From: Maribacter thermophilus
Lineage (GTDB): Bacteria; Bacteroidota; Bacteroidia; Flavobacteriales; Flavobacteriaceae
Direction: 5' to 3'
Length of the DNA: 64,000 nt
NCBI RefSeq assembly: GCF_001020565.1
Contig: NZ_LDAS01000001.1
Location: forward strand, 2,566,520-2,630,519
Numbering within the stretch: the stretch's first letter is position 1; each line of letters begins with the position of its first letter. The notes below the pieces were generated by a model. It saw nothing but the letters and a program-made list of their open reading frames with translations. It had not been told where the DNA came from and did no database searches. This document shows, piece by piece, positions 1 to 9,906 of the stretch. The translations under genes and the position numbers were made by a program.

Positions 1-2147
1 TTAGTGGTGCCGGAAAAAGTGATAGTTATATTGGTATCGGAGTCGGAAACCGTATCTTGCGAAAAGACCGCCGTTAGCCCCGTGGGCAAAGAAGTTACGC
101 TTAGTGTACTTTCTTCTGAAAATCCGAGATAGGTCTTATAATCAAAATCTACTACCAGATCGTCGGGTTTACAAACATCATAGCTTAAATCATCGAAGTC
201 CAATACCACTTCAGATTCCGTAATTGAAAAATCGGCCGCATTGATCGCAAAGAAAATATTACCGGAGGCCTTCACCATGAACCTACCTGTAGTTGTTTCT
301 ATTCCCCCAGGCACTACAATATCATAACTACCATCGTTCACAACATTCTCTACGATCAGCGTTGGATAGGTGAGGCCACCATCGGTAGAGAGATAGATGT
401 CGACCGTTTCAGCCGATATCGGTGCCATATCGGTATTGGCCACATCCCAATTAATTGTTGCTACCTCTCCCGCCACAAATGAACTTGCAACATCTTGACT
501 AGTAACAACGAACGGACCGGCATCATCGGTCACAAAAATCTCCAGTTCCTCAGACACCAACTGCCCTCCCCCGAGGGCATTATCACGTACGGTCAAAGAA
601 AAATTAAGATTACGCTCAACATTTGAAAGTGTTTCCCAGGCATCACCAACACTAGGACTGGTCTGTGTAAGACTCCCCTCTACAACCCTACTAATATCTG
701 GAAAATAACGTTCGGGTACGTCCTTTGGGGGTAAAGACCTAAAAAGAGCTCCGGTAGGACTATTAGGTCCAAAAGTAGCCTGTGTAACGATTCCATTGTC
801 TATTTGTTCCCATGTATAACTGAGTACGTCACCTACATCGGGGTCGGTAGCAGTTCCAGTAAGCACGAAGGGTGTACCGACCGGAATCACATAATCTTCG
901 ACTGGATCTAAGCTAGGAGGATTGTTCGTTAGGGGAATTACCTCTCCACAAGAAATAGTCTCTAAATAATCACGTATTTGAACAATACTTACATAGTGAA
1001 AATAATCATCGGAATGATAGGCCACGTTATTCGCTCCAGTGATGCCCGCATAGCCCATGATAGTTGTACCACTACCGGGCTCTACCTGAACGGTCGTACT
1101 TTCACTTATATGGGAAAATGTATGGTTAGCGCCAAATTGATGCCCCATTTCATGGGCTACCAAATCTATATCGAACTCATCTCCCTCGGGTGTGGAAAAA
1201 GTTGTGTAGGCACTTCCCTTTCTATTGTCTACACATACCGACCCTATAAAGCCCGAATTGCCATCCAACGCATTGTCTTGCTGATTGAACAAATGCCCTA
1301 TATCATAATTTTCTTCCCCAATAACACTGGTCAAGGTGCTTTGTGTCTGAGAACTTAACCCTCCCGTAAACGGATCGGTATCGGGGTCTGTATAAATAAC
1401 TTGATCAGTACTACCTATCAACTCCAAAGTAACCCCGAGATCTCTTTCAAAAACGGCATTTACCCTGGTCAAGGTTGCATTTATGGCAGCCAAGGCATCA
1501 GCTTTGGTACCACCATGAAATTCGGTATACTCTCCTGAGGCAGCGATTGCAACCCTGAACTTTCTTAAACTCTGATCATCGACCAATTTTGCCGTAGAAG
1601 TATGCCCCACCTCCAAAACCTGTGGGTTGGTCTTACATATAAAATCTATTTTACCGGACAAACGATCCTTTGCATTATAAACAATATAGGCTCCACTTTC
1701 CCCTTTTTCCATATATACGGTCCCCTCTTTCTTAGGGTCTATGACCATACTTTGTATCCCTTTGGGAGAAACACTAAAAACTATACTTCTAGATATGTCA
1801 TCAACCCCCGACCCTTTGTATGATTTTATATTTGGATATTTTTTGGCCAATTCTGGAGAAAAAACATTGGCCTCTATAACGTTATAAGCCTTTTGATCTC
1901 CATTTTCATCAGGAAAATAAACAACATTAGAACTATATTTTGATGTAGAAACAGTATTTAACCTTTGCTTAAAATCAGCTTCGTTTAGTACAAAAGCCTT
2001 GGCTTTGGCAACATCTAATTTCTTAAGAGTGACATGTTTATCGGTATTACCCAACTCGGTACTTTTCCAGTATTTGGTCTGTGCTACCCCATAAAAGGAA
2101 AGAAATGCTATGGTAATTGAGAAAACAAGGCGTAATTTAGCAGTCAT
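1..2147 (-). CDS. Secreted reprolysin-like zinc metalloprotease, C-terminus cut by window edge
   Basis: About 715 residues are visible, and the reading frame runs off the left edge without a stop. The ATG at 2145-2147 is followed by a typical signal peptide (basic TAKLR, hydrophobic core, cleavage near VAQ). A metzincin zinc site HEMGHQFGANH lies near residues 332-342, with the Met-turn TIMGYAG after it, which places the catalytic domain in the M12B/reprolysin-like group. The region after the catalytic domain is beta-rich and includes the stretches DPDVGDVLSYTWEQ and VATINWDVANTD, typical of Ig/fibronectin-like modules in secreted flavobacterial proteases. A type 9 secretion C-terminal domain is likely, but it would be outside the window. 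The gene diverges from ribF. The protease family is clear from the motifs; substrate and secretion route are inferred. Confidence 0.9.
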   Translation of the reverse strand, partial: MTAKLRLVFSITIAFLSFYGVAQTKYWKSTELGNTDKHVTLKKLDVAKAKAFVLNEADFKQRLNTVSTSKYSSNVVYFPDENGDQKAYNVIEANVFSPELAKKYPNIKSYKGSGVDDISRSIVFSVSPKGIQSMVIDPKKEGTVYMEKGESGAYIVYNAKDRLSGKIDFICKTNPQVLEVGHTSTAKLVDDQSLRKFRVAIAASGEYTEFHGGTKADALAAINATLTRVNAVFERDLGVTLELIGSTDQVIYTDPDTDPFTGGLSSQTQSTLTSVIGEENYDIGHLFNQQDNALDGNSGFIGSVCVDNRKGSAYTTFSTPEGDEFDIDLVAHEMGHQFGANHTFSHISESTTVQVEPGSGTTIMGYAGITGANNVAYHSDDYFHYVSIVQIRDYLETISCGEVIPLTNNPPSLDPVEDYVIPVGTPFVLTGTATDPDVGDVLSYTWEQIDNGIVTQATFGPNSPTGALFRSLPPKDVPERYFPDISRVVEGSLTQTSPSVGDAWETLSNVERNLNFSLTVRDNALGGGQLVSEELEIFVTDDAGPFVVTSQDVASSFVAGEVATINWDVANTDMAPISAETVDIYLSTDGGLTYPTLIVENVVNDGSYDIVVPGGIETTTGRFMVKASGNIFFAINAADFSITESEVVLDFDDLSYDVCKPDDLVVDFDYKTYLGFSEESTLSVTSLPTGLTAVFSQDTVSDSDTNITITFSGTT

Positions 2148-2169
2148 TGAGGGGCTTTTATCTCAGAAT

Positions 2170-2177
2170 CAAATATA
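2170..2177 (-). promoter_or_regulatory. Bacteroidota-type -7 promoter element for the protease gene
   Basis: On the minus strand the sequence reads TATATTTG, matching the Bacteroidota -7 consensus TAnnTTTG. It lies about 22 bases before the protease ATG. A TTG lies 15 bases further upstream, slightly closer than the usual -33 spacing. Assigned by motif and position only. Confidence 0.5.
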
Positions 2178-2201
2178 GGTCTTTTTTATTTTCAAGCATA
2201 G

Positions 2202-3137
2202 GTGATTACAGTCGAAAGCATTTCCAAATACGATGAAAAACATCCGATAGTCATAACCATTGGCACCTTTGACGGTGTTCATATTGGTCATCGTAAAATA
2301 CTTGAAAAAATCATAAACCATGCCAAAAACTCCAATCTTAAGTCGGCCGTACTGACGTTTTTTCCCCACCCAAGAATGGTCCTTCAAAAAGATGCGGACA
2401 TAAAATTGCTAAATACCATAGAGGAAAAGAAGGCCATTTTGGAAAAAATGGGCTTGGATATTTTGGTAATACACCCTTTCACAAGAGAATTCTCAAGATT
2501 ATCGGCCACTGAATTCGTGAGAGATCTTTTGGTCAATAAACTAAAATCAAAAAAAATAATCATTGGATACGACCATAGGTTCGGAAGAAACCGAAATGCG
2601 AACATTACCGACCTCATCGCTTTTGGCAACGCATTGGACTTTACCGTAGAAGAGATACCGGCACAAGAAATAGATGAAGTTTCGGTCAGTTCCACCAAAA
2701 TAAGAAAAGCCTTAAAAGAAGGTGATATCGAAACCGCCAATTCTTATCTGGGCTATGAATACATGCTTACAGGTACTATTAAAAAAGGAAAGGGTTTAGG
2801 TAGAAAATTAGGTTTTCCGACAGCCAATTTGGTTATTGCCGAATCTTATAAAATGATTCCAAAAAACGGATCCTATGTTGTAAAAAGCAATATTGCGGAA
2901 AAAGTCGTTTTTGGGATGATGAACATAGGCTACAACCCCACGGTCAACGGTACTTCTAAAACCATTGAGATACATTTTTTTGATTTTGACGGCAACTTAT
3001 ACGACACCACGCTTAGGGTAGATATTTTGGTCCGACTCAGAGACGAGCATAAATTCGAATCCGTAGAGGCCCTTAAAGAACAGTTGGAAAAAGACAAAGA
3101 AAATTCACTTAGGCTCATAGCAAAAATGCAATGTTGA
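2202..3137 (+). CDS. ribF: Bifunctional riboflavin kinase/FAD synthetase
   Basis: This enzyme phosphorylates riboflavin to FMN and adenylylates FMN to FAD in the cytoplasm. The N-terminal nucleotidyltransferase domain has the signature GTFDGVHIGH at residues 21-30. The C-terminal flavokinase domain has GKGLGRKLGFPTANL near residues 197-211. The length of 311 residues is normal for the family. A stop codon (TAG at 2199-2201) directly precedes the GTG at 2202, so GTG is the earliest possible start and no upstream ATG is available. The last 7 bases overlap the next gene, indicating co-transcription with the HTTM-domain protein. Confidence 0.96.
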   Translation: MITVESISKYDEKHPIVITIGTFDGVHIGHRKILEKIINHAKNSNLKSAVLTFFPHPRMVLQKDADIKLLNTIEEKKAILEKMGLDILVIHPFTREFSRLSATEFVRDLLVNKLKSKKIIIGYDHRFGRNRNANITDLIAFGNALDFTVEEIPAQEIDEVSVSSTKIRKALKEGDIETANSYLGYEYMLTGTIKKGKGLGRKLGFPTANLVIAESYKMIPKNGSYVVKSNIAEKVVFGMMNIGYNPTVNGTSKTIEIHFFDFDGNLYDTTLRVDILVRLRDEHKFESVEALKEQLEKDKENSLRLIAKMQC

Positions 3138-4450
3138 ACAGGTTGTTATTTAAAAAAGTTGACAACAGTCCACTGATCATCTTTCGTATATTTTTCGGAA
3201 CACTCGTTTCGTTGGAATGTTTTGGGGCCATTGCCACCGGATGGGTACGAAGAAACCTTGTGGAACCCCAATATACGTTTCCGTTCATAGACTTTGAATG
3301 GCTCGAAACACTTGCCGGGCCAGGTATGTACTTTTACTTTTTTGCCATGGGATCCTTAGGCATTTGTATTGCCCTAGGTTATAGATACAGGGCCAGCTGC
3401 ATCGCCTTCACCCTTCTCTGGGCAGGCAGTTATTTAATGCAAAAAGGAGCCTATAACAATCACTATTATCTTTTAATACTGATTTCTTTTCTTATGTGCT
3501 TCTTTCCTGCCAATGCAGATTATTCAATGGATGTCAAATATGGCAACAGACCTAAGGAAAATTCTATGTACGGCTATGTAAAATGGGCCATTGTTTTACA
3601 ACTGTTCATTGTTTACGTGTATGCCTCCGTTGCAAAGATGTATGGTGATTGGCTCGATTTTGGCATGATAAAAATCTTAATGAAATCGAAGAGCGATTAC
3701 TTTTTAGTGGGAGGATTGCTACAACAACCCTGGATACACAAAATTATAGGTTCCGTCGGCATACTTTTTGATTTATTGGTCGTGCCCGCCCTATTATGGA
3801 AACCCACAAGGAAAATTGCTTTTTTTGCCTCTATATTCTTTCACCTTTTCAATTCGGTTATTTTTCAAATAGGAATATTTCCCTATCTATCATTGGCATT
3901 TTCGGTCTTTTTCTTTGAACCGGAAACTATCAGAAAAATATTTTTCAAACACAAAAAACCTTTTACGAACGCAGAAACAGTTTTTCCCAGGCACAAAAAC
4001 GTTTTTTTAATCGGTTTTTGCTGCTATTTTATTGTCCAGCTATTGTTGCCCATCAGGCATCATTTTATAAAAGACGATGTACTTTGGACAGAGGAAGGCC
4101 ATAGAATGAGCTGGCGTATGATGCTACGCAGCAGAAAAGGTTCGGGTCAGTTTAAAGTTATTCAAAATAATGGCAAAGAGATTTATGTAAGTATCGACCA
4201 TTATCTAACCAAAAGCCAAAAAAGAAAAGTATTCTCACATCCAGATTTTGCTTGGCAATTTGCCCAATATCTAAAAAAGGAGTTTTCTACCGCCAATGAT
4301 ACGGTAGCCGTATACTTGATCAACTCAAAAGTAAGTATCAACGGCCGTCCATACGCCCCTTTTATAGACCCAAAAGTAAATTTGGCCGATACCCCTTGGA
4401 AACCTTTGGAACATAGTGAATGGATCCTACCCTCGAAATTGGAAGACTAG
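3131..4450 (+). CDS. HTTM-domain (vitamin K-dependent carboxylase-like) membrane protein
   Basis: This is a 439-residue multi-pass membrane protein. The first ~280 residues contain several hydrophobic segments and the pattern seen in HTTM/VKG-carboxylase-like bacterial proteins, for example FRIFFGTLVSLECFGA, YNNHYYLLILISFLMCFFPA, and a later membrane-adjacent region with RHHFIKDDVLWTEEGHRMSW. The C-terminal ~120 residues look soluble. Its start overlaps the end of ribF by 7 bases. Bacterial HTTM proteins have no settled substrate, and gamma-carboxylation has not been shown for this group. The family call is fairly secure; the function is unknown. Confidence 0.8.
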   Translation: MLNRLLFKKVDNSPLIIFRIFFGTLVSLECFGAIATGWVRRNLVEPQYTFPFIDFEWLETLAGPGMYFYFFAMGSLGICIALGYRYRASCIAFTLLWAGSYLMQKGAYNNHYYLLILISFLMCFFPANADYSMDVKYGNRPKENSMYGYVKWAIVLQLFIVYVYASVAKMYGDWLDFGMIKILMKSKSDYFLVGGLLQQPWIHKIIGSVGILFDLLVVPALLWKPTRKIAFFASIFFHLFNSVIFQIGIFPYLSLAFSVFFFEPETIRKIFFKHKKPFTNAETVFPRHKNVFLIGFCCYFIVQLLLPIRHHFIKDDVLWTEEGHRMSWRMMLRSRKGSGQFKVIQNNGKEIYVSIDHYLTKSQKRKVFSHPDFAWQFAQYLKKEFSTANDTVAVYLINSKVSINGRPYAPFIDPKVNLADTPWKPLEHSEWILPSKLED

Positions 4451-4570
4451 AACCTTCAAAGAGCAAATTATCGTGCATAAGAACACAAACCTTTTTCACA
4501 CAATTCTAAAAAAAACCTATTTCAGTGTTTTAGACAGCCAAAGTATCTTATTTAAGTCATAAGTTTAGCT

Positions 4571-4578
4571 TAAATTTG
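4571..4578 (+). promoter_or_regulatory. -7 promoter element for serS
   Basis: TAAATTTG matches TAnnTTTG and lies 22 bases upstream of the serS ATG. No convincing -33 TTG was seen at the expected spacing. Confidence 0.5.
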
Positions 4579-4600
4579 CAGCCAAATCAAACAAGTAGTA

Positions 4601-5872
4601 ATGCTGCAGTTACAGGTAATAAGAGAATCTAAGGATCGTTTAGTAGAAGCACTTAAAAAGCGTAATATCGATGCGGAAGGCATGTTAAACAACGTGTTGC
4701 TATTGGATGAAAAACGCCGTGCTTCCCAAACACGATTGGATGCCGTTTTAGCGGAATCCAACAAACTGTCCAAAGAAATAGGTATGCTATACAAGTCTGG
4801 CAAAGCCCAAGAAGCCAACCTATTGAAAGAAAAAACAGCTACACTAAAAGAAGAGTCGAAACAACTTGGAGAAGAGTTGAACAAGGCGGCCGAAGAGCTT
4901 CAATCTTTGTTGTACCAAATACCAAACGTTCCTAACGACCTAGTTGTGGCAGGAAACTCGGAAGATGACAATGAAGAGGTTTATAAAGAAGGTGATATAC
5001 CAAAATTGGTAGATGGAGCATTACCGCATTGGGAACTTGCCAAAAAATATGACATTATTGATTTTGAGCTGGGCGTTAAGATCGCAGGCGCCGGATTTCC
5101 TGTTTACAAGGGTAAAGGCGCACGCTTGCAACGAGCTTTGATTTCTTATTTCTTGGATAAGAATACGGCAGCGGGTTACACAGAAATGCAAGTACCACAC
5201 TTGGTCAATGAGGCTTCGGGCTATGGTACGGGCCAGTTACCCGACAAAGAAGGTCAAATGTATCATGTAACCGCAGACGATCTCTATCTGATTCCTACGG
5301 CAGAAGTTCCTGTTACCAATATTTTTAGGGATGTCATCTTGCAAGAAAATGATTTTCCCATAAAATATACGGGATACACTCCTTGTTTTAGACGTGAAGC
5401 CGGTAGTTACGGTGCCCATGTTCGAGGATTGAACAGGTTACACCAATTTGATAAAGTTGAAATTGTACGTGTAGAACACCCTTCTAATTCCTATAAGGCC
5501 CTGGACGATATGGTAGAACACGTAAAAACAATATTACGTGAACTGGAACTCCCCTACCGAGTTTTGCGATTGTGTGGCGGTGACCTGGGCTTTACATCTG
5601 CCCTTACATACGATTTTGAAGTGTTCTCTACGGCACAGGACCGTTGGTTGGAAATAAGTTCTGTATCCAATTTTGAAACCTACCAGGCAAACAGATTAAA
5701 ACTTCGTTACAAAGACGAAAACGGCAAAAATCAGCTTGCGCACACCCTAAACGGTAGTTCTTTGGCCCTACCACGTGTTTTGGCAGGTATCTTAGAGAAC
5801 TATCAAACAGAAAACGGTATCAGGATACCAAAGGTTTTGGTACCTTATTGCGGGTTTGAGGTGATCGACTAA
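4601..5872 (+). CDS. serS: Seryl-tRNA synthetase (class II)
   Basis: This enzyme charges tRNA-Ser with serine and also provides Ser-tRNA-Sec-type substrates where used. It starts MLQLQVIRESKDRLVEALKK. The N-terminal ~110 residues form the long helical tRNA-binding arm, rich in Lys and Glu. The catalytic core shows motif 2 (CFRREAGSYGAHVRGLNRLH), the serine site around LIPTAEVPVTN, and motif 3 (NGSSLALPRVLAGILENYQ). Its 423 residues are standard for the family. It is a single gene with its own promoter, convergent with the metallo-beta-lactamase gene, and only six bases separate the two stops. Confidence 0.98.
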   Translation: MLQLQVIRESKDRLVEALKKRNIDAEGMLNNVLLLDEKRRASQTRLDAVLAESNKLSKEIGMLYKSGKAQEANLLKEKTATLKEESKQLGEELNKAAEELQSLLYQIPNVPNDLVVAGNSEDDNEEVYKEGDIPKLVDGALPHWELAKKYDIIDFELGVKIAGAGFPVYKGKGARLQRALISYFLDKNTAAGYTEMQVPHLVNEASGYGTGQLPDKEGQMYHVTADDLYLIPTAEVPVTNIFRDVILQENDFPIKYTGYTPCFRREAGSYGAHVRGLNRLHQFDKVEIVRVEHPSNSYKALDDMVEHVKTILRELELPYRVLRLCGGDLGFTSALTYDFEVFSTAQDRWLEISSVSNFETYQANRLKLRYKDENGKNQLAHTLNGSSLALPRVLAGILENYQTENGIRIPKVLVPYCGFEVID

Positions 5873-5878
5873 TGGATT

Positions 5879-7186
5879 TTAAACATCGTTGTATTTAAAT
5901 TCATATGACTCCCATTGGTATCCCATTTGGACCCGTCTGAAAGCAAATATTTTTTCCCCGTCGGTACGAACATTTATGATTCCCGGCAACACTTTTTTGA
6001 ATCGTTGACGTGCCTCTGAGTTAGACAACGAGCTAGAAAAATCTAGATCGCTCAAGGTGGTAACATTGGACCCGGCATGTATTTGGGCCTCCACATCGCC
6101 TGCATCTATGAACAATGCCGAAAGTTCTGTAGAAAATATCAGGGGCATGCGGCCCCTACCTGCCAAGCCAAGACCTCCGAGAAATACAGCTCTCGGATGA
6201 CCATGATCGGGAGTCTCTCCGGACGAAACCACAGAGACCATAGGATTTACATAATTTAACAGCTCTTGCGAAAATTCATGACTACCATGGTGAGGAGCCT
6301 TAAATATCTGGGCATTCACCTTTAATGTGTTTCCCGGAACCGACAACAATTGCTCACTGCCCTCAACATTTAGGTCGCCCGAGAAAAATGTTCTAACGTG
6401 GTCGTAATCGAGCCTAAAGATCAAAGAATGTCCGTTAATGGTATGCGATTTTCCCCCAAACCATTTCAACGTATGGTCCGTTTCTAAAATAGGCCCCAAA
6501 ATTTCCAATTTTACACTAGCATCGCCAAGAGGTAAAAAACCATGGGACGCATCTACCCTTTTATAATTGGCACCAGAGGCCGATACCGCTTCTGTCCATT
6601 CTTTAAAATCATCTTTTAAAACCTCACCGGAAAGGTCTTGAAGGGTATCGTGCAATGTCTTTAACCGATTGTTTTCCATAGTTCCCAATGCGGTATTATG
6701 ACCTTCTTCGTACAAACCGATCCCATTGTGATAGATATTCTTTACCTGAATCTTAGGGTGGTTCAGAAGAGGAATCAACCCAACTACGTGATCTTTGTCG
6801 GCATGACTCAGGAAAAGATGATCGATCACCACTTTATTATTAGGCTGGTCCAATCTATACTTCCATATCAAAAAACCCAGGGCTCTGTCCTTTAAACCTC
6901 CATCGACCAATATTTTTACATTGTCGGGGGTAACAACGAAAGAGGCATCGCCCTGACCAATATCTAAAAAGTACAGTTCTAAACTTCTTTTGTTCAGCAA
7001 CAAAGTATTAGATGCAATCTTACCTGTTCTGCCCCTATAAACGGCCACCCTATAATCTTGTGCGGTACCGTCCTCGGCCGGGTCTACTTCCAATTCGTCC
7101 CCATATATGGCAACATAGCTCACGTCTTCTATACCATTATTAAAATAAAAACGCTTGGTCTTAACACCTAAAAATCTCTTTTCCAT
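5879..7186 (-). CDS. ComEC/Rec2-like metallo-beta-lactamase-fold hydrolase, stand-alone
   Basis: This 435-residue soluble protein has the metallo-beta-lactamase fold of the ComEC C-terminal domain but no membrane channel domain. Seen in sequence: LDIGQGDASFVV near residue 74, the metal site SHADKDHVVGL (H128, D130, D132, H133), a later SGDLN, and the ComEC-type KAPHHGSHE. About 70 N-terminal residues precede the fold and ~90 follow HHGS. There is no signal peptide. ComEC C-terminal domains are thought to act on DNA, but stand-alone members have diverse or unknown roles. It has no operon partner; its neighbours are serS (convergent) and a TPR gene (divergent). Confidence 0.85.
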   Translation of the reverse strand: MEKRFLGVKTKRFYFNNGIEDVSYVAIYGDELEVDPAEDGTAQDYRVAVYRGRTGKIASNTLLLNKRSLELYFLDIGQGDASFVVTPDNVKILVDGGLKDRALGFLIWKYRLDQPNNKVVIDHLFLSHADKDHVVGLIPLLNHPKIQVKNIYHNGIGLYEEGHNTALGTMENNRLKTLHDTLQDLSGEVLKDDFKEWTEAVSASGANYKRVDASHGFLPLGDASVKLEILGPILETDHTLKWFGGKSHTINGHSLIFRLDYDHVRTFFSGDLNVEGSEQLLSVPGNTLKVNAQIFKAPHHGSHEFSQELLNYVNPMVSVVSSGETPDHGHPRAVFLGGLGLAGRGRMPLIFSTELSALFIDAGDVEAQIHAGSNVTTLSDLDFSSSLSNSEARQRFKKVLPGIINVRTDGEKIFAFRRVQMGYQWESYEFKYNDV

Positions 7187-7380
7187 TTAAACCTTATTAT
7201 CGATTACAAGTAAACAGACTAGTATTAAAACTATACCATAAATCTGGTAGTTGAACCATAAGGTTTGTAATCGGAAGAAAAAACTGTATATCTTACAGTA
7301 AGCGGCCCAATTTTTGCGGGTCAAACAAAACATCTGATGTAATTTGCGCACACTTAACAAATTCTTTTCTATAGCTTACG

Positions 7381-7388
7381 TAAATTTG
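7381..7388 (+). promoter_or_regulatory. -7 promoter element for the TPR gene
   Basis: TAAATTTG matches TAnnTTTG and lies 13 bases before the ATG at 7402. This implies a very short leader. Confidence 0.45.
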
Positions 7389-7401
7389 ATAAATTTCCTA
7401 T

Positions 7402-9186
7402 ATGAAGTTTTTCCACTTTTTAACATTCTTACTATTCACATGTACGGTAATTGCCCAAGAAGATTTTTTGGCCAAGCAATACTATGCTGATGGTGATTTT
7501 GAGAAAGCGGTCGTTTTTTACGAAAAACTGACGGAGAAGAGCCCAAGAAGAACAGATTACCTACAAGGGTTGATTTCTTGTTACCAGCAATTGGAACGTT
7601 ACAAAGATGCAGAGAACTATTTATCCAAACAATTAAAGGCACGAAACCCCCACCCCACCCTACTTATTGAAATGGGTTACAATTACACCCTTCAGAATTT
7701 AACGGAAAAAGCCAATATTTACTATGACAAAGCTTTGGCCGTAATTGACAAAAACCCGAATTACGGTTACGCATTGGGCTATCAATTTCAGAAATACACC
7801 TTATTGGACCGGGCCTTAACAGCATATAAAAAGGCCATGGAACTAAACCCAGAACTGGACTATAATTACCAATTGGCACGCATTTATGGCGAACAGGGAG
7901 ATATAGAAAAAATGTATGGTTCTTACCTAGATTTGCTTCAAAATGGCAAAACCTCAAAGTCTAACATTCTAAGAAGTATTGATGACTTTGTGAGCGCGGA
8001 CCCCGAAAACACCAACAATCTTATTCTTAAAAAGATTTTATTGGAACGTGCCCAAAAAACGCCCGATGTCATCTGGAACGAATTTCTTAGTTGGTTATTT
8101 GTAAAGCAGAAGCAATACAACAGTGCCTTTAGACAAGAAAAGGCTATCTACAAAAGAATGGAAAACAGTTCTGTTCAAAGATTGGAAAATTTGGGAGCCA
8201 TGGCTTTTGAAGAGGGAGAAACAGCTATCGCCAAAGATATTTTTGAATATATAAAGGACCAAACAACCGACGATATCACCATATTGGATGCAGAGCTGAA
8301 CCTGATAAAAATAGACTTATTGGATGCCGACAAGAACCGACTGGAAGCCATAAAAAAAAGATATCAAAACCTCATCGACGAATATGGGTATCGACCTCAA
8401 ACACTACAATTACAAATAGCGTACTCCAATTTTCTGACATTTAAACAAGATAACCCAGCCCCTGCCATAGAGTTATTAAAAAACAGCCTGGAACTGCCTT
8501 TGAACCAAAGAGGAAAAGCCTATATAAAATTAGCTCTTGGCGATATCTTGGTATATGACAAAAGATTTAACGAAGCCTTGATTTATTTCTCTCAGATACA
8601 AGAAAAACTTAAGAACGACGTATTGGGGCAAAATGCCAGGTACAAAGTTGCAGAGACGAGTTTTTACAAAGGTGATTTTGATTGGGCCTTAACGCAATTA
8701 AAGGTTTTAAGGGGCTCTACCTCACAACTAATTGCCAACGACGCCATGCAATTGAGCCTTTTAATATCTGACAACTCCCTAGAAGACTCCACACAAACGG
8801 CATTAAAAAAATATGCACGTGCAGATTTTTTGGCATACCAGAACAAAACCGATGAGGCCATTAATGCTTTAGACGACATATTGGAAAACCACAAAGGTGA
8901 AAAAATAGAAGACGAGGCACTTTTAAAACAAGCACAACTATATGAATTGCAAAAAAAATATGAAAAGGCCCAATACAACTACCAAAAAATAATAGAGTTC
9001 TATGGCAATGGCATTCTTGCCGACGACGCCCATTTTGCATTGGCAGAACTATACAGAACTATTTTTAACGAACCGGAAAACGCAAAACAACATTACGAGA
9101 AAATAATTTATAATTATCAAGATAGCTATTATTTCCCCCAGGCCAGAAAGAATTTTAGAATATTACGGGGAGACGCCATTAATTAA
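7402..9186 (+). CDS. Exported tetratricopeptide-repeat protein
   Basis: This 594-residue protein begins with a Sec signal peptide (MKFFHFLTFLLFTCTVIAQ). The rest is almost entirely helical TPR-like repeats, such as ADGDFEKAVVFYEKLTEKSP, YKDAENYLSKQL, NLTEKANIYYDKALAV and, near the end, YEKAQYNYQKIIEFYGN and NAKQHYEKIIYNYQDS. There is no enzymatic domain. It is predicted to be a periplasmic or envelope scaffold protein; proteins of this layout are common in Flavobacteriaceae. It stands upstream of the DUF4286-GGCT gene with a 70-base gap and may be co-transcribed with it. The partner is unknown. Confidence 0.85.
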   Translation: MKFFHFLTFLLFTCTVIAQEDFLAKQYYADGDFEKAVVFYEKLTEKSPRRTDYLQGLISCYQQLERYKDAENYLSKQLKARNPHPTLLIEMGYNYTLQNLTEKANIYYDKALAVIDKNPNYGYALGYQFQKYTLLDRALTAYKKAMELNPELDYNYQLARIYGEQGDIEKMYGSYLDLLQNGKTSKSNILRSIDDFVSADPENTNNLILKKILLERAQKTPDVIWNEFLSWLFVKQKQYNSAFRQEKAIYKRMENSSVQRLENLGAMAFEEGETAIAKDIFEYIKDQTTDDITILDAELNLIKIDLLDADKNRLEAIKKRYQNLIDEYGYRPQTLQLQIAYSNFLTFKQDNPAPAIELLKNSLELPLNQRGKAYIKLALGDILVYDKRFNEALIYFSQIQEKLKNDVLGQNARYKVAETSFYKGDFDWALTQLKVLRGSTSQLIANDAMQLSLLISDNSLEDSTQTALKKYARADFLAYQNKTDEAINALDDILENHKGEKIEDEALLKQAQLYELQKKYEKAQYNYQKIIEFYGNGILADDAHFALAELYRTIFNEPENAKQHYEKIIYNYQDSYYFPQARKNFRILRGDAIN

Positions 9187-9256
9187 CCCTGTTTCCATTT
9201 AAACAGCACACCAATATCCGATTCTCACACAAATACACTAAACAGATTATTACAAC

Positions 9257-9889
9257 ATGTATATTTATAACGTTACGACCAACATTGAAGATACTGCACA
9301 CGGCGAGTGGTTACATTGGATGAAGACCGTTCATATTCCACAAGTACTATCAACAGGTAAATTTTTGAGTGCAAAAATGACCAAAGTCCTGGTAGAGGAA
9401 GAAAGCGGGGGCCATACCTATTCTGTGCAATATACCGTGCCGGATAAAGAAACTTTGGATCGCTATTACGAAGAAGATGCCTCTAGGCTTAGAGAAGATG
9501 CCATGAAACTTTTTGCAGGAAAACTAGTTTCCTTTAGAACGGAATTAGAGGTAGTGGACGAGTTTTTTGTGCATCGAAATACTGCTACCCATCAATTGTT
9601 CACCTATGGCACTCTACAAGAAAAAGAAGTACAAATGGGTGTTTTTTCACGGGTTTTAGGAGGAAGTGACGACACTTTGCACCATCATAGAATATCTAAC
9701 GACAAAGTAGCAGGTTTATACCCCACCATTGAGCCAACGGGCGATTCTAAAGACCACATCAAAGGGAAGGTATACACAATAACCGAAGAAGAATTAAAAA
9801 AGGCGGATTTTTATGAAGGAGAAGCTTATAAACGTGAGGTGGTAGTTTTAAGCTCCGGAAAAAAGGCGTGGGTATATCTGGCCAGATAA
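9257..9889 (+). CDS. DUF4286 domain fused to a gamma-glutamylcyclotransferase-like domain
   Basis: The 210 residues divide into two parts. Residues 1 to ~103 match the short DUF4286 family ([22 protein letters not shown] ... [11 protein letters not shown], a ferredoxin-like fold). From ~110 there is an AIG2/gamma-glutamylcyclotransferase-like fold with the glycine-rich substrate loop YGTLQ and the expected acidic residue in [15 protein letters not shown]4286 is usually a free-standing ~100-residue gene next to rsmA in Bacteroidota, and rsmA is indeed the next gene here, 17 bases downstream. The second domain could hydrolyse or cyclise gamma-glutamyl amines, but no substrate is known. Confidence 0.85.
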   Translation: MYIYNVTTNIEDTAHGEWLHWMKTVHIPQVLSTGKFLSAKMTKVLVEEESGGHTYSVQYTVPDKETLDRYYEEDASRLREDAMKLFAGKLVSFRTELEVVDEFFVHRNTATHQLFTYGTLQEKEVQMGVFSRVLGGSDDTLHHHRISNDKVAGLYPTIEPTGDSKDHIKGKVYTITEEELKKADFYEGEAYKREVVVLSSGKKAWVYLAR

Positions 9890-9906
9890 TCGCAATATAT
9901 AATGAC

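Noticed and set aside
978-1823. Open frames on the plus strand opposite the protease
   Set aside because: They are antisense shadows of a clear signal-peptide metzincin on the minus strand.
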